From positions 1,116,001-1,180,000 of the forward strand of contig NZ_OY726395.1 of NCBI RefSeq assembly GCF_963378085.1: a stretch of 64,000 nt of DNA, given 5' to 3'. Position 1 is the stretch's first letter. Each line of letters opens with the position of its first letter. The notes under the pieces are model-generated. The model was not told where the DNA came from. It made no database searches and saw only the letters and a program-made list of their open reading frames with translations. Source of the DNA: Mycolicibacterium sp. MU0050 (GTDB lineage Bacteria > Actinomycetota > Actinomycetes > Mycobacteriales > Mycobacteriaceae). Below are positions 1-8,900 of the stretch, one piece after another. A program made the translations under genes and the position numbers.

Positions 1-487
1 CTTCCTCCAGCGAATCGAAGCCGTCGACGTTGCCGAACATGAAGTCGCGGATGCGGGCGCTGCCGGACTTCTCGAACCGCGGCACCACGTCCACCAGGAC
101 AAGTTTGGTGACCTTCGCGCTGCCGGCGAGGTGGGCGACGAGGATTCCGGTGAGCCCGCCCATGCTGGCGCCGATCAGCGCCACGGGCCGACCGACGGCA
201 TCGATGACCTGCAGCACGTCGTCGGCCATGCTTTCCAGCGCGTAGTCGGCGCCGGGTGCACGGTCGCTGTCACCGTGGCCGCGGGTGTCCAGGGCGAGGA
301 CGTGGAAGCCCTGGTCGGCCAGGATCTGTCCGGTGTTCTTCCAGGAGAACCGGTTCTGACCGCCGCCGTGCAACAGGAGGATGCTCGGGCGTTCGGCGTC
401 GGCGTCGCCGCCGGGCCGGTTCCACTCGTCGGCGACCAGGGTGATGCCGCCGGCACCGGTCAGCTCGACGGTCTGCGCTGTGCTCAC
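1..487 (-). CDS. alpha/beta-hydrolase (partial, C-terminus outside window)
   Basis: The first 162 codons of a serine hydrolase are present; the gene runs off the left edge. The fold signature is clear: an HGGGQ oxyanion-type strand turn near residues 40-44, a DTRGHG turn near 67-72, and the nucleophile elbow GASMGG with Ser108. The catalytic acid and histidine lie outside the window, so the substrate cannot be guessed. The start is a GTG at 485-487; no ATG or other GTG lies just upstream in frame, and an AGGAG sits rather far (about 24 nt) upstream. It is transcribed away from the mce operon, so the region between them holds divergent promoters. Confidence 0.85.
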   Translation of the reverse strand, partial: MSTAQTVELTGAGGITLVADEWNRPGGDADAERPSILLLHGGGQNRFSWKNTGQILADQGFHVLALDTRGHGDSDRAPGADYALESMADDVLQVIDAVGRPVALIGASMGGLTGILVAHLAGSAKVTKLVLVDVVPRFEKSGSARIRDFMFGNVDGFDSLEE

Positions 488-883
488 CGGGCTGACGTTA
501 CCGAGTCGGGTTCTCCTGCGAGCGCCGCCGCGCATCGCCCGCGACGTCCGGGCCCAGCGGCGACACGCCACGGAAACCGGGCGTGCCATGGCCTGTCGTG
601 CGAAGACGCGGCGGGGTAGTGACCTATGCCGCCCGCCCGTCTGCCGTGTGTGCAAAGATTCAGGCGGCCTACCGGCTAGTAGGTAAGCGCGAAGGTCTGT
701 TGAAAGCGCCCATCGACGAAGATGCGGTGAGGTACCTTTTCGGCAGTCCTGTGCCAGCAGTCACAGTGGTCACGCAGGAAGCAGGTGTCGCATGTCGGGA
801 GGTGATCAGCCGCATATGCAGCAGACGATCCCGCCCAGCCTGAGTCCCTTCGGGGCAGCGGCTGCCGCCAGGGAGGACGCGTC
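488..883. other. divergent intergenic region upstream of the mce operon
   Basis: About 400 bases separate the minus-strand hydrolase from yrbEA. It contains one inverted repeat (668-683) and a possible 31-codon ORF (792-887). The longer open frame starting at 583 has non-mycobacterial codon use and no good ribosome site. I see no RNA gene or terminator. Confidence 0.5.
668..683. promoter_or_regulatory. inverted repeat upstream of mce operon (possible operator)
   Basis: CCTAC and GTAGG half-sites are separated by six bases. It is the only obvious dyad in the mce upstream region and lies about 200 bases before yrbEA. Mce operons are often controlled by GntR- or TetR-type regulators, but none is encoded beside it here, so the binding protein is unknown. 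Confidence 0.3.
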
Positions 884-887
884 ATGA
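792..887 (+). CDS. possible 31-residue ORF translationally coupled to yrbEA
   Basis: An ATG at 792 opens a 31-codon frame whose TGA (885-887) overlaps the yrbEA ATG (884-886) in an ATGA junction, the same arrangement used between most genes of this operon. Codons in the second half are GC-ending and plausible for this genome, and a purine-rich AGGAAGCAGG lies upstream. The peptide is Pro/Gln/Ala rich with no recognisable domain. It could be a small coupled leader gene or chance; yrbEA has its own strong GGGAGG at 871-876. Confidence 0.3.
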   Translation: MSGGDQPHMQQTIPPSLSPFGAAAAAREDAS

Positions 888-1651
888 CCACCGCCGCCGC
901 GTTCGCCAAGCCCGTCCGCTCGGTCGGTGGCTTCTTCGCGATGACGCTGGACACCTTCGTCGCGATGTTCAAGCCGCCGTTCGCCTGGCGCGAGTTCATC
1001 CTGCAGGCGTGGTTCGTTGCGCGGGTATCCATCGTCCCGACGTTGATGCTGGCGATCCCGTTCACCGTGCTGTTGGTCTTCACCTTCAACATCCTGTTGG
1101 TGGAGTTCGGCGCGGCGGACTTCTCCGGAACCGGCGCCGCCATCGGCACCGTCACCCAGATCGGCCCCATCGTCACGGTGCTCGTGGTCGCCGGGGCCGG
1201 CGCCACCGCCATGTGCGCCGACCTGGGGGCCCGCACCATCCGCGAAGAACTCGACGCGCTGCGCGTCATGGGCATCAACCCCATTCAGGCGCTCGTCGTA
1301 CCGCGCGTGCTCGCCGCCACCCTGGTCGCCCTGATGCTGGCGTCGTCGGTGGTCGTGGTGGGGATCGCCGGCGGGTTCATGTTCTCGGTGTTCCTCCAAC
1401 ACGTCACCCCGGGCGCGTTCGTGGCCGGTCTGACGCTGATCACCGGCCCCGCCGACGTCGTCATCTGCCTGGTCAAGGCGACGCTGTTCGGCCTGTCCGC
1501 CGGCCTGATCGCTTGCTACAAAGGCATTTCCGTGGGAGGCGGCCCCGCCGGTGTCGGCAACGCCGTGAACGAGACGGTGGTGTTCACCTTCATCGCGCTC
1601 AATGTCATCAACCTGCTGGTGACCGCCGTCGGCGTGCAGGTGACGACATGA
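884..1651 (+). CDS. yrbEA: YrbE-type ABC permease subunit A of an Mce transporter
   Basis: This is one of two MlaE/YrbE permease subunits of an Mce lipid importer in the inner membrane. It normally pairs with YrbEB and the ATPase MceG, which is not in this window. The 255 residues are mostly hydrophobic segments and include the family EExDAL motif (EELDALRVMG, about residues 125-134) and the late GGGPAGVGNAVNE segment. GGGAGG at 871-876 lies 7 nt before the ATG. It is the first long gene of the operon and overlaps yrbEB by 4 nt. Which numbered mce operon this is cannot be decided without comparison, so no number is given. Confidence 0.95.
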   Translation: MTTAAAFAKPVRSVGGFFAMTLDTFVAMFKPPFAWREFILQAWFVARVSIVPTLMLAIPFTVLLVFTFNILLVEFGAADFSGTGAAIGTVTQIGPIVTVLVVAGAGATAMCADLGARTIREELDALRVMGINPIQALVVPRVLAATLVALMLASSVVVVGIAGGFMFSVFLQHVTPGAFVAGLTLITGPADVVICLVKATLFGLSAGLIACYKGISVGGGPAGVGNAVNETVVFTFIALNVINLLVTAVGVQVTT

Positions 1652-2496
1652 CCGCCGCGCCGAGTACCGCGATGCGGGTGCGCCGCACGCTGGGGGAATG
1701 GGGCGAGGGCTGGAACCGGATCGGCCGCCAGACCAAGTTCTACGGCTACACGCTCAAGGGCGTGTGGGACGCCGTCATCTACTACAAGGGCGAAGTCATC
1801 CGTTTGATGGCCGCGATGGGCCTGGGCGCGGGTGCGCTCGCGGTCATCGGCGGCACCATCGCCATCGTCGGCTTCCTGACGCTGACCACCGGCGCGTTGG
1901 TGGCGGTCCAGGGCTACAGCCAGTTCGCCTCCATCGGCGTCGAGGCCCTGACCGGATTCGCGTCGGCCTTCTTCAACGTGCGGTTGATCGCGCCGCTGAC
2001 CGCCGGGGTCGGCATGGCCGCGACCATCGGCGCCGGCGCCACCGCGCAGCTCGGCGCCATGCGCATCAACGAGGAGATCGACGCGCTGGAGGTGATGGGC
2101 ATCCGCACCATCGCGTATCTGGCGTCGTCCCGGGTGATCGCCGGTGTGATCGTGGTGATCCCGCTGTACTGCGTCGCGGTGCTGATGTCGTTCTTCGCGG
2201 CCCGGGTGGGCACCACCATGTTCTACGGGCAGGCCACCGGCGTGTACGACCACTACTTCCGGACGTTCCTCAACCCGGTCGATCTGATCTGGTCGTTCCT
2301 GCAGGCCGTGGCCATGGCGCTGGTGATCATGCTGGTGCACACCTATTACGGCTTCACCGCATCCGGCGGCCCCGCGGGCGTCGGCGAGGCGGTGGGTCGC
2401 GCGGTGCGCACCTCGCTGATCGTCGCCTCGCTGGTAACCGTGATGATCTCGCTGTCCGTGTACGGGCAGTCCGGCAACTTCAACCTGTCGGGGTAG
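1648..2496 (+). CDS. yrbEB: YrbE-type ABC permease subunit B of an Mce transporter
   Basis: This is the second permease subunit, 282 residues, starting in the ATGA overlap with yrbEA. It has the EExDAL motif (EEIDALEVMG) and a GGPAGVGEAVGRAV segment matching the family's C-terminal cytoplasmic and transmembrane region. A soluble N-terminal segment of about 45 residues precedes the first membrane span. With YrbEA it forms the heterodimeric channel that receives lipid from the Mce hexamer. It is followed 7 nt later by mceA, so co-translation is likely. Confidence 0.95.
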   Translation: MTAAPSTAMRVRRTLGEWGEGWNRIGRQTKFYGYTLKGVWDAVIYYKGEVIRLMAAMGLGAGALAVIGGTIAIVGFLTLTTGALVAVQGYSQFASIGVEALTGFASAFFNVRLIAPLTAGVGMAATIGAGATAQLGAMRINEEIDALEVMGIRTIAYLASSRVIAGVIVVIPLYCVAVLMSFFAARVGTTMFYGQATGVYDHYFRTFLNPVDLIWSFLQAVAMALVIMLVHTYYGFTASGGPAGVGEAVGRAVRTSLIVASLVTVMISLSVYGQSGNFNLSG

Positions 2497-2503
2497 CGGA
2501 GAT

Positions 2504-3979
2504 ATGGAACACGACGAAAAGGGCCTGCGCCCGGCATGGTGGACGGTCATCCTGATCGCCTTTCTGGCCTTCCTGGTGTGGCTCACCGCGGCGCTGTTCA
2601 CCGGTTCGCTGAACAAGTACGTCAACGTCACCCTGACCTCGGAGCGTTCCGGGTTGGTCATGGAGTCCGGCGCCAAGGTCAAGCTGCGCGGCGTGCAGGT
2701 CGGCCGGGTCAGCACCATTCACGGTGGCGGCACCGGACCCGACGCCGTGTCCCTGCGGTTGGAGATCGAGCCGGACCAGGTCCAGCACATCCCGGCCAAC
2801 GTCGGCGCCCAGATCCGCGCGACCACGGCCTTCGGCGCCAAGTTCGTCGACCTCATCTACCCCGACGACCCCAGCCCGGACCGACTGGTCGACGGACAGG
2901 TGCTCAAGTCGGAGAACGTCAGCACCGAGGTGAACACGGTCTTCCAGAACCTCGTCGGGGTGCTGAACCAGGTCGACACCTCCAAGCTCAACGCGACCCT
3001 CTCGGCGCTGGCCGACGGTGTGCGCGGCGAAGGCGAGCGCATCGGACAGGCCACCACGGACGCCAACGAGGTGCTGCTGGCCCTGAATCCGCGCGCGGAC
3101 ACCATCCGCACGGACTGGCAGTCGCTCAAGGGCTTCAGCGACGCCTACAGCGCCGCGGCGAACAACATCGTCACCACCCTGGACGCCGCGAGCACCACCA
3201 GCGTCACGGTGGTCAACAACTCCGAAGCGTTGGATGCGTTGCTGCTCAACGTCATCGGGCTGTCCAACAGCGGCATCGAGTTGCTGGCCCCGAACCAGGC
3301 CAACCTGATCAAGGCGATCAACGTCCTCAAGCCGACGACCAACCTGCTGCACAAGTACAACCCGCAGTACACCTGCATGCTCGTCGGCGCGCACTGGCTG
3401 CTGGAGAACGGCGGCTACGAGGCCACCGGCGGCAACGGGAAGTCCTTCATCGTCGACGGCGGCGCGCTGGCCGGTGACGACCAGTACCGCTACCCCGACC
3501 ACCTGCCGATCATCGGCGCCAAGGGCGGCCCGGGCGGCAAGCCCGGCTGTGGTTCGCTGCCCATCGTCGACGAGAACTGGCCGGTGCGCGCACTGGTGAC
3601 CAACACCGGTTGGGGCACCGGGGTCGACATCCGACCCAACCCGGGTATCGGCTTCCCGGCCTGGGCCAACTACTTCCCGGTTACCCGTGGCGTGCCGCAG
3701 CCGCCGAGCGTGCGCAACCTGTTCGGCGGGCCCGCGCCCGGCCCGAACGTCGGCAACCCGCCGAAGGTCATCCCCGAGCCGGGTGACTACCCGTACGGCG
3801 CGCAGATGTACGCCCCGGACGGCACCCCGCTGTGGAACAACCTGCCCCCGGCGCCGCCGCCCGGCGCGCCCCGGGACCCCGGCCCCACCCCGGGCTCGGA
3901 ACCGTTCGTGGTCCCGTTCCCCGGAACGGTGCCCTTCCCGAACCCGCCCCCACCGGTACCGGCGGCACCGACGCCGTAA
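2504..3979 (+). CDS. mceA: Mce family protein A
   Basis: This is the first of six Mce subunits that assemble into a hexameric lipid tunnel across the periplasm. The 491 residues show an N-terminal membrane anchor (about 10-32), an MCE domain (about 38-115, including the VKLRGVQVGRV signature), a long helical region typical of the needle, and a Pro/Gly-rich C-terminal tail from about residue 400. The ATG is 7 nt after the yrbEB stop. The unstructured proline-rich tail is common among actinobacterial MceA and MceC proteins. A 52-nt gap follows before mceB. Confidence 0.93.
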   Translation: MEHDEKGLRPAWWTVILIAFLAFLVWLTAALFTGSLNKYVNVTLTSERSGLVMESGAKVKLRGVQVGRVSTIHGGGTGPDAVSLRLEIEPDQVQHIPANVGAQIRATTAFGAKFVDLIYPDDPSPDRLVDGQVLKSENVSTEVNTVFQNLVGVLNQVDTSKLNATLSALADGVRGEGERIGQATTDANEVLLALNPRADTIRTDWQSLKGFSDAYSAAANNIVTTLDAASTTSVTVVNNSEALDALLLNVIGLSNSGIELLAPNQANLIKAINVLKPTTNLLHKYNPQYTCMLVGAHWLLENGGYEATGGNGKSFIVDGGALAGDDQYRYPDHLPIIGAKGGPGGKPGCGSLPIVDENWPVRALVTNTGWGTGVDIRPNPGIGFPAWANYFPVTRGVPQPPSVRNLFGGPAPGPNVGNPPKVIPEPGDYPYGAQMYAPDGTPLWNNLPPAPPPGAPRDPGPTPGSEPFVVPFPGTVPFPNPPPPVPAAPTP

Positions 3980-4031
3980 CCGCACCGACCAACACCGTGT
4001 CCTGACAACCCGTATGGAGAGGTAAACCGCA

Positions 4032-5060
4032 ATGCGAGGCAACCTGGGAGCCGCCGCCTGGCGCCTGGCGGCGTTCATCGCGGTATGCCTGCTGGGGATG
4101 TTCGCGCTGTTCGCGGTGTTCGCGGAACTCCGGTTCGAGAAGTCCAGCGACTACCGGGCGCACTTCGCCAACGTCTCCGGTCTGGAGGACGACGACTTCG
4201 TCCGCATCGCGGGGGTCGAGGTTGGCAAGGTCAAGAAGATCAACGTCAACGACGACGGCACCGTCATGGTCGACTTCGCGGCCGACCAGTCGGTGGTGCT
4301 GACCGAGGGCAGCCGCGCGGTGATCCGCTATGACGACCTCATCGGTGGCCGCTACCTGTCGTTGGTCGAAGGCGCCGGCGTCACCGAGCGGCTGAACCCG
4401 GGGGACACCATCCCGCTGGCCCGCACCCAGCCCGCTCTGGATCTGGATGCGTTGATCGGCGGCTTCCGTCCGCTGTTCCGTGCGCTGGAGCCCGAACAGA
4501 TCAACGCGCTGTCGGGTCAGCTGATCAGCGCGCTGCAGGGGCAGGGCGCGACCATCGGCTCGTTCCTGTCGCAGACGGCGTCGTTGACCAACACACTGGC
4601 CGACCGCGATCAGCTGATCGGCGAGGTGATCGTCAACCTCAACACGGTGTTGGGTTCGCTGGCCGGCCAGAGCGAGCAGTTCGACAAGGGTGTGGTGGCC
4701 ATTTCGGAACTGGTCGAGACGTTGGGTGAGCGTAAGCAGGACATCGCCAACGGGATCGCCTACACCAGCGAGGCGGCCGGCACCGTCGCGGATCTGTTGT
4801 CCGCCGCGCGCCCGCCGCTGCAGAAGGTGATCACCGAAACCGATCGGTCGGCCGGTCTGGTCCTCGCCGACCACGACTACTTCGACAACGTGCTCAACAC
4901 GCTGCCGGATTCGTACCAGGTGCTCAACCGACAAGGTATATACGGCGACTTCTTCAGCTTCTATCTCTGCGATATCTCGTTGAAGCTCAACGGCAAGGGT
5001 GGTCAGCCGGTGTATGTGAAGGTGGCAGGCCAGGACACGGGGAGGTGCACGCCGCGATGA
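4032..5060 (+). CDS. mceB: Mce family protein B
   Basis: At 342 residues this is the usual length for MceB, which lacks the extended C-terminal tail. It has an N-terminal transmembrane anchor (about 8-30), an MCE domain beginning after YRAHFANVSG and including VRIAGVEVGKV, then a helical barrel segment and a short Cys-containing C-terminal region (FYLCDISL, and CTPR at the end). GGAG-type sequence precedes the ATG at 4032. Its TGA overlaps the mceC ATG by 4 nt. Confidence 0.93.
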   Translation: MRGNLGAAAWRLAAFIAVCLLGMFALFAVFAELRFEKSSDYRAHFANVSGLEDDDFVRIAGVEVGKVKKINVNDDGTVMVDFAADQSVVLTEGSRAVIRYDDLIGGRYLSLVEGAGVTERLNPGDTIPLARTQPALDLDALIGGFRPLFRALEPEQINALSGQLISALQGQGATIGSFLSQTASLTNTLADRDQLIGEVIVNLNTVLGSLAGQSEQFDKGVVAISELVETLGERKQDIANGIAYTSEAAGTVADLLSAARPPLQKVITETDRSAGLVLADHDYFDNVLNTLPDSYQVLNRQGIYGDFFSFYLCDISLKLNGKGGQPVYVKVAGQDTGRCTPR

Positions 5061-6457
5061 AGTCATTCGCAGAGCGCAATCCCTTCGTGATCGGTCTGGT
5101 GGGCATCGTCGGTGTGGCGCTCCTTGTTCTGGCGGCGCTGAACTACCAGCAGCTGCCCGGCTTCAACCAGGGCAAGACCTACTCCGCGCACTTCGATGAC
5201 GCCGGCGGCTTGTACGACGGTGCCGAAGTGCAGGTCTCGGGCTTCGCCTCGGGCAAGGTCACCGGTATCTCCCTGGACGGTCAGCAGGTGCTGGTGAAGT
5301 TCAAGGTCAACAAGAACCTTCGCCTCGGCGACCGCACCGAGGCCGCCATCAAGACCAAGACGGTGCTGGGCACCAAGTACCTCGACGTGATCCCGCGCGG
5401 CGACGGCCGGCTCGAGGACACGATCCCGGTCGATCGCACCACCTCGCCTTACCAGCTGCCGGACGCGCTGGGCGACCTGACCATGACCATCAGCGGGTTG
5501 AACACGGACCAGCTCTCCGACTCGCTGCGCGTGCTCTCCGACACGTTCGCCGACACCCCCGCGGATCTGCGCGTCGCCGTCGAAGGGGTGGCCCGGTTCT
5601 CCGACGTCCTCAACGAGAAGGACGCCCAGCTGCGGGAGCTGCTGGCCAACGCCAACAAGTCGACCGGAGTGCTCGCCGAACGCAGCGAGCAGGTCGTCAC
5701 GCTCGTCGGGAGCACCAACGCGCTGCTGGCAGAGCTGCAGAGCCAGAGCGCGGCGCTGGACCAGATCTCCGGGAACATCTCCACGCTGAGTCGTCAGCTG
5801 CGCGGCTTCATCGCCGAGAACCGCGAGACCATGCAGCCGGCGTTGGAGAAGCTCAACGGCGTGCTCGCCACCATCGACAACCGCCGCGACAAGGTCGCCA
5901 AGTCGCTGAACATGCTCTCCACCTATGCGTTCTCGCTGGGCGAGACGGTGGCGTCGGGTCCGTTCTTCAAGTCCTACATCGCCAACCTGCTGCCGGGGCA
6001 GTTCGTGCAGCCGTTCATCGACGCGGCGTTCTCCGACCTGGGCCTCGATCCCAACGTGTTGTTGCCGTCCGAGCTCACCGATCCGCAGGTGGGTCAGCCC
6101 GGTACCCCGGCGCTTCCGGTCCCGTACCCGCGCACCGGCCAGGGCGGCGAGCCGCGCCTGAATCTGCCCGACGCGATCACCGGCAACCCCGGCAACCAGG
6201 CCTGCGGGCCGCCCGGAATCCCGTTGTCCGGCACCAATTGCTACCCGTACCGCGAGCCGGGTCCGGCTCCGGCACCCGGTGGCCCGCCGCCGGGACCGCC
6301 GGCGGCCGCCCCGGCCGGGGTGGCGTCCACGCCGCAACCGAGTCGACCGCCGATGCAGCACACCGCTCCGGGGCAGGTGCCCCCGGTGACGCAGGCCGTG
6401 GTGCCGGCTCCGCAAGGACCGCCGCCCGGCCCCGCTGAAGGGGAGGCCGGACAGTGA
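5057..6457 (+). CDS. mceC: Mce family protein C
   Basis: This is a 466-residue Mce subunit with an N-terminal anchor, an MCE domain (AEVQVSGFASGKVTG signature near residue 55), a long coiled helical stretch and a Pro/Ala/Gly-rich tail over the last 90 residues. I prefer the ATG at 5057 over the in-frame GTG at 5045. GGAGG at 5041-5045 is well placed for 5057 and would overlap the GTG, and ATGA coupling to mceB is the rule in this operon. The stop overlaps the mceD GTG start by 4 nt. Confidence 0.92.
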   Translation: MKSFAERNPFVIGLVGIVGVALLVLAALNYQQLPGFNQGKTYSAHFDDAGGLYDGAEVQVSGFASGKVTGISLDGQQVLVKFKVNKNLRLGDRTEAAIKTKTVLGTKYLDVIPRGDGRLEDTIPVDRTTSPYQLPDALGDLTMTISGLNTDQLSDSLRVLSDTFADTPADLRVAVEGVARFSDVLNEKDAQLRELLANANKSTGVLAERSEQVVTLVGSTNALLAELQSQSAALDQISGNISTLSRQLRGFIAENRETMQPALEKLNGVLATIDNRRDKVAKSLNMLSTYAFSLGETVASGPFFKSYIANLLPGQFVQPFIDAAFSDLGLDPNVLLPSELTDPQVGQPGTPALPVPYPRTGQGGEPRLNLPDAITGNPGNQACGPPGIPLSGTNCYPYREPGPAPAPGGPPPGPPAAAPAGVASTPQPSRPPMQHTAPGQVPPVTQAVVPAPQGPPPGPAEGEAGQ

Positions 6458-7755
6458 CGCTGACCCGCAACGCAAAGATCGGCGTGGCCGTTGTGCTGGT
6501 GCTGACGCTGGTGGCCGGCGCGGCGCTGTTGCTGCGCGCCGGTGGCCCGCTGAACCGCACCCACGTGGTGGCGTACTTCGACAACAGCAACGGCATCTTC
6601 GTCGGTGACGACGTCCGCATCCTGGGCGTCAACGTCGGCCGCGTCGACAAGATCGAACCCGAGTACAACCGCGTCAAGATCTCGTTCTCGTACGACAGCA
6701 ACTACAAGGTGCCCGAGGACGCCATGGCGGCGATCCTGTCGCCGGCCCTGGTGACCGGGCGGGCCATCCAGCTGACGCCCGTGTACTCGGGCGGCCCGGT
6801 GTTGGCCAACGACGCGGTGATCGGCCAGGACCGGACGGCAGTTCCGGTGGAGTGGGCCGACTTCCGCGAGCAGCTCAACCGGCTGGCCGAGAACCTCGAG
6901 CCCACCGAACCGGGCGGGGTCAGCACCTTGGGCGCACTGGTCAACACCACCGCCGACAACCTGCGCGGTCAGGGCGCCAACATCCGCGACACCGTCGTCA
7001 AGCTGTCGCAGGCCTTCTCGGCGCTCGGCGACCACAGCACGGACATCTTCAGCACCGTCAAGAACCTGTCGATCCTGGTCTCGGCGCTGCAGGACAGCAC
7101 CAACCTGATGCGTCAGCTCAACCAGAATCTGGCCGACGTCACCAACCTGCTCGCCGACGACCCGGGCGAAGTCGCCGCGGCCATCAGCGATCTCAACGCC
7201 GCGCTCGGTGACGTGCAGTCGTTCGTCGCCGACAACCGCGAGACGTTGGGCACCACCTCGGAGAAGCTCGCCGCGGTGACCCAGACGCTGCACGACAGTC
7301 TCGACGACATCAAGCAGCTGCTCCACGTCGCGCCGAACACGCTGCAGAACTACGTGAACATCTATCAGCCCGCGCAGGGTGCGGCGACAAGTGCGCTGGC
7401 CATCACCAACTTCCAGAACCCGGTGTCGTTCCTGTGCGGTGCGATTCAGGCCGCATCGCGCCTCGGCGCCGAGCAGTCCGCCAAGCTGTGCACCCAGTAC
7501 CTGGCGCCGATCGTCAAGAACCGGCAGTACAACTTCCTGCCGATCGGGCAGAACCTGTTCGTCGGCACCCAGGCCCGCCCGAACGAGGTGACCTACAGCG
7601 AGGACTGGCTGCGGCCGGACTACATCCCGCCACCGGGGCAGGTCCCGGCGCCGCCCGCGCCGGCGGGGCCGCCGCTGGCCGCCGAACAGATGTCCGCGAC
7701 AAACCCGGCCGACGGACTGCCGGGACTGATGGTCCACTCCGGAGGTGGGCAATGA
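6454..7755 (+). CDS. mceD: Mce family protein D
   Basis: This 433-residue Mce subunit starts at a GTG in the GTGA overlap with mceC. The N-terminal hydrophobic anchor (about 8-28) is followed by an MCE domain (VRILGVNVGRVDKI signature), an extended heptad-like helical region (about 130-300), a cysteine-containing segment (FLCGAIQ, KLCTQYL) and a short proline-rich tail. It belongs to the same six-subunit tunnel and is coupled to mceE through another ATGA overlap at 7752-7755. Confidence 0.92.
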   Translation: MTLTRNAKIGVAVVLVLTLVAGAALLLRAGGPLNRTHVVAYFDNSNGIFVGDDVRILGVNVGRVDKIEPEYNRVKISFSYDSNYKVPEDAMAAILSPALVTGRAIQLTPVYSGGPVLANDAVIGQDRTAVPVEWADFREQLNRLAENLEPTEPGGVSTLGALVNTTADNLRGQGANIRDTVVKLSQAFSALGDHSTDIFSTVKNLSILVSALQDSTNLMRQLNQNLADVTNLLADDPGEVAAAISDLNAALGDVQSFVADNRETLGTTSEKLAAVTQTLHDSLDDIKQLLHVAPNTLQNYVNIYQPAQGAATSALAITNFQNPVSFLCGAIQAASRLGAEQSAKLCTQYLAPIVKNRQYNFLPIGQNLFVGTQARPNEVTYSEDWLRPDYIPPPGQVPAPPAPAGPPLAAEQMSATNPADGLPGLMVHSGGGQ

Positions 7756-8900
7756 CACGGGCCGTGCAGATCAAGCGGGCCGCCGGGGCCGCGGTGATCG
7801 GTGCACTGACGACCGCGCTGACCGCGTGCAGCGGCTGGACGGGGCTCAACTCGATCCCGTTGCCGGGCACCGAGGGGCATGGGCCCGGCGCCTTCACGAT
7901 CCAGGTTCAGATGCCGGACGTGGACAACATCGAACAGAACTCGCGGGTCCGCGTCGGCGACGTCACGGTCGGCAACGTCACCAAGATCGAACGCCAGGAC
8001 TGGCATGCCCTGGTGACGATGCGCCTCAACGGCGACGTCGATCTGCCGGCCAACGCGCAGGCGACCATCGGGCAGACGAGCCTGCTGGGTTCGCTGCACA
8101 TGGAGCTCGCGCCGCCGCCCGAGGGCGTCGCGCCGGAGGGCAAGCTGCAGGAGGGCTCGCTGATTCCGCTGAAGTCCTCGAGCGCCTACCCGACCACCGA
8201 GCAGACCTTGGCCGCCATCTCGATGCTGCTCAACGGCGGCGGTGTCGGTCGGATCCAGGACATCACCACCGCGTTCGCGACGGCGTTTGCGGGCCGCGAG
8301 GACGACCTGCGCAGCCTGATCGACCAGCTCGACCGGTTCATTGCATACAACAACGACCAAAAAGAAGACATCATCGCGGCGACCGAGAGCCTGAACAGCC
8401 TGGTCGGGCAGATCGCCGACCAGAAGCCGGTCGTCGACCGCGCGCTGGAGACCATCCCGAACGCGCTCGACGAGCTCAAGGAACAGCGCAACACCCTGGC
8501 CGACGCGCTGACGAAGTTCGGCCAGTTCAGTGCGCTGACGGCGGATTCGGTCAACCAGACCAAGGAGGCCCTGGTCCAGGAGCTTCGTGACCTCGGACCG
8601 GTCCTGCAGTCGCTGGCCGACGCCGGTCCGGCGATGACGCGAGCGTTGAGCTTCTACCCGACCTTCCCGTGGCCCAAGGAGACGCTGGACAACTGGATGC
8701 GGGGGGACTACGGCAACCTCAGCCTGGTGTTCGACCTGACACTCAGCCGCATCGACAGCGGATTCTTCACCGGCACCCGGTGGGAGGGCGATCTCACCGA
8801 ACTGGAACTGCAATGGGGTCGGACCATCGGTCAGCTGCCGAGCCCGTACACGGCCGGTAACCCGCTGATCGTGCCGTACCGCTGGGATCAGGGGCGCTAG
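7752..8900 (+). CDS. mceE: Mce family protein E, lipoprotein
   Basis: This is the lipoprotein member of the Mce hexamer. The 382-residue protein has a charged N-terminus, a hydrophobic segment and the lipobox LTAC with the modified Cys near residue 27, followed by an MCE domain (VRVGDVTVGNVTKI) and a long helical region. MceE being a lipoprotein (LprK/LprN-like) is standard for this family. It starts 4 nt inside mceD, and its TAG is directly abutted by the mceF ATG. Confidence 0.93.
   Translation: MTRAVQIKRAAGAAVIGALTTALTACSGWTGLNSIPLPGTEGHGPGAFTIQVQMPDVDNIEQNSRVRVGDVTVGNVTKIERQDWHALVTMRLNGDVDLPANAQATIGQTSLLGSLHMELAPPPEGVAPEGKLQEGSLIPLKSSSAYPTTEQTLAAISMLLNGGGVGRIQDITTAFATAFAGREDDLRSLIDQLDRFIAYNNDQKEDIIAATESLNSLVGQIADQKPVVDRALETIPNALDELKEQRNTLADALTKFGQFSALTADSVNQTKEALVQELRDLGPVLQSLADAGPAMTRALSFYPTFPWPKETLDNWMRGDYGNLSLVFDLTLSRIDSGFFTGTRWEGDLTELELQWGRTIGQLPSPYTAGNPLIVPYRWDQGR

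Noticed and set aside
583-843. 86-codon frame upstream of yrbEA
   Set aside because: Poor codon bias, no ribosome site and a Cys/Arg-rich product without similarity to anything I know.
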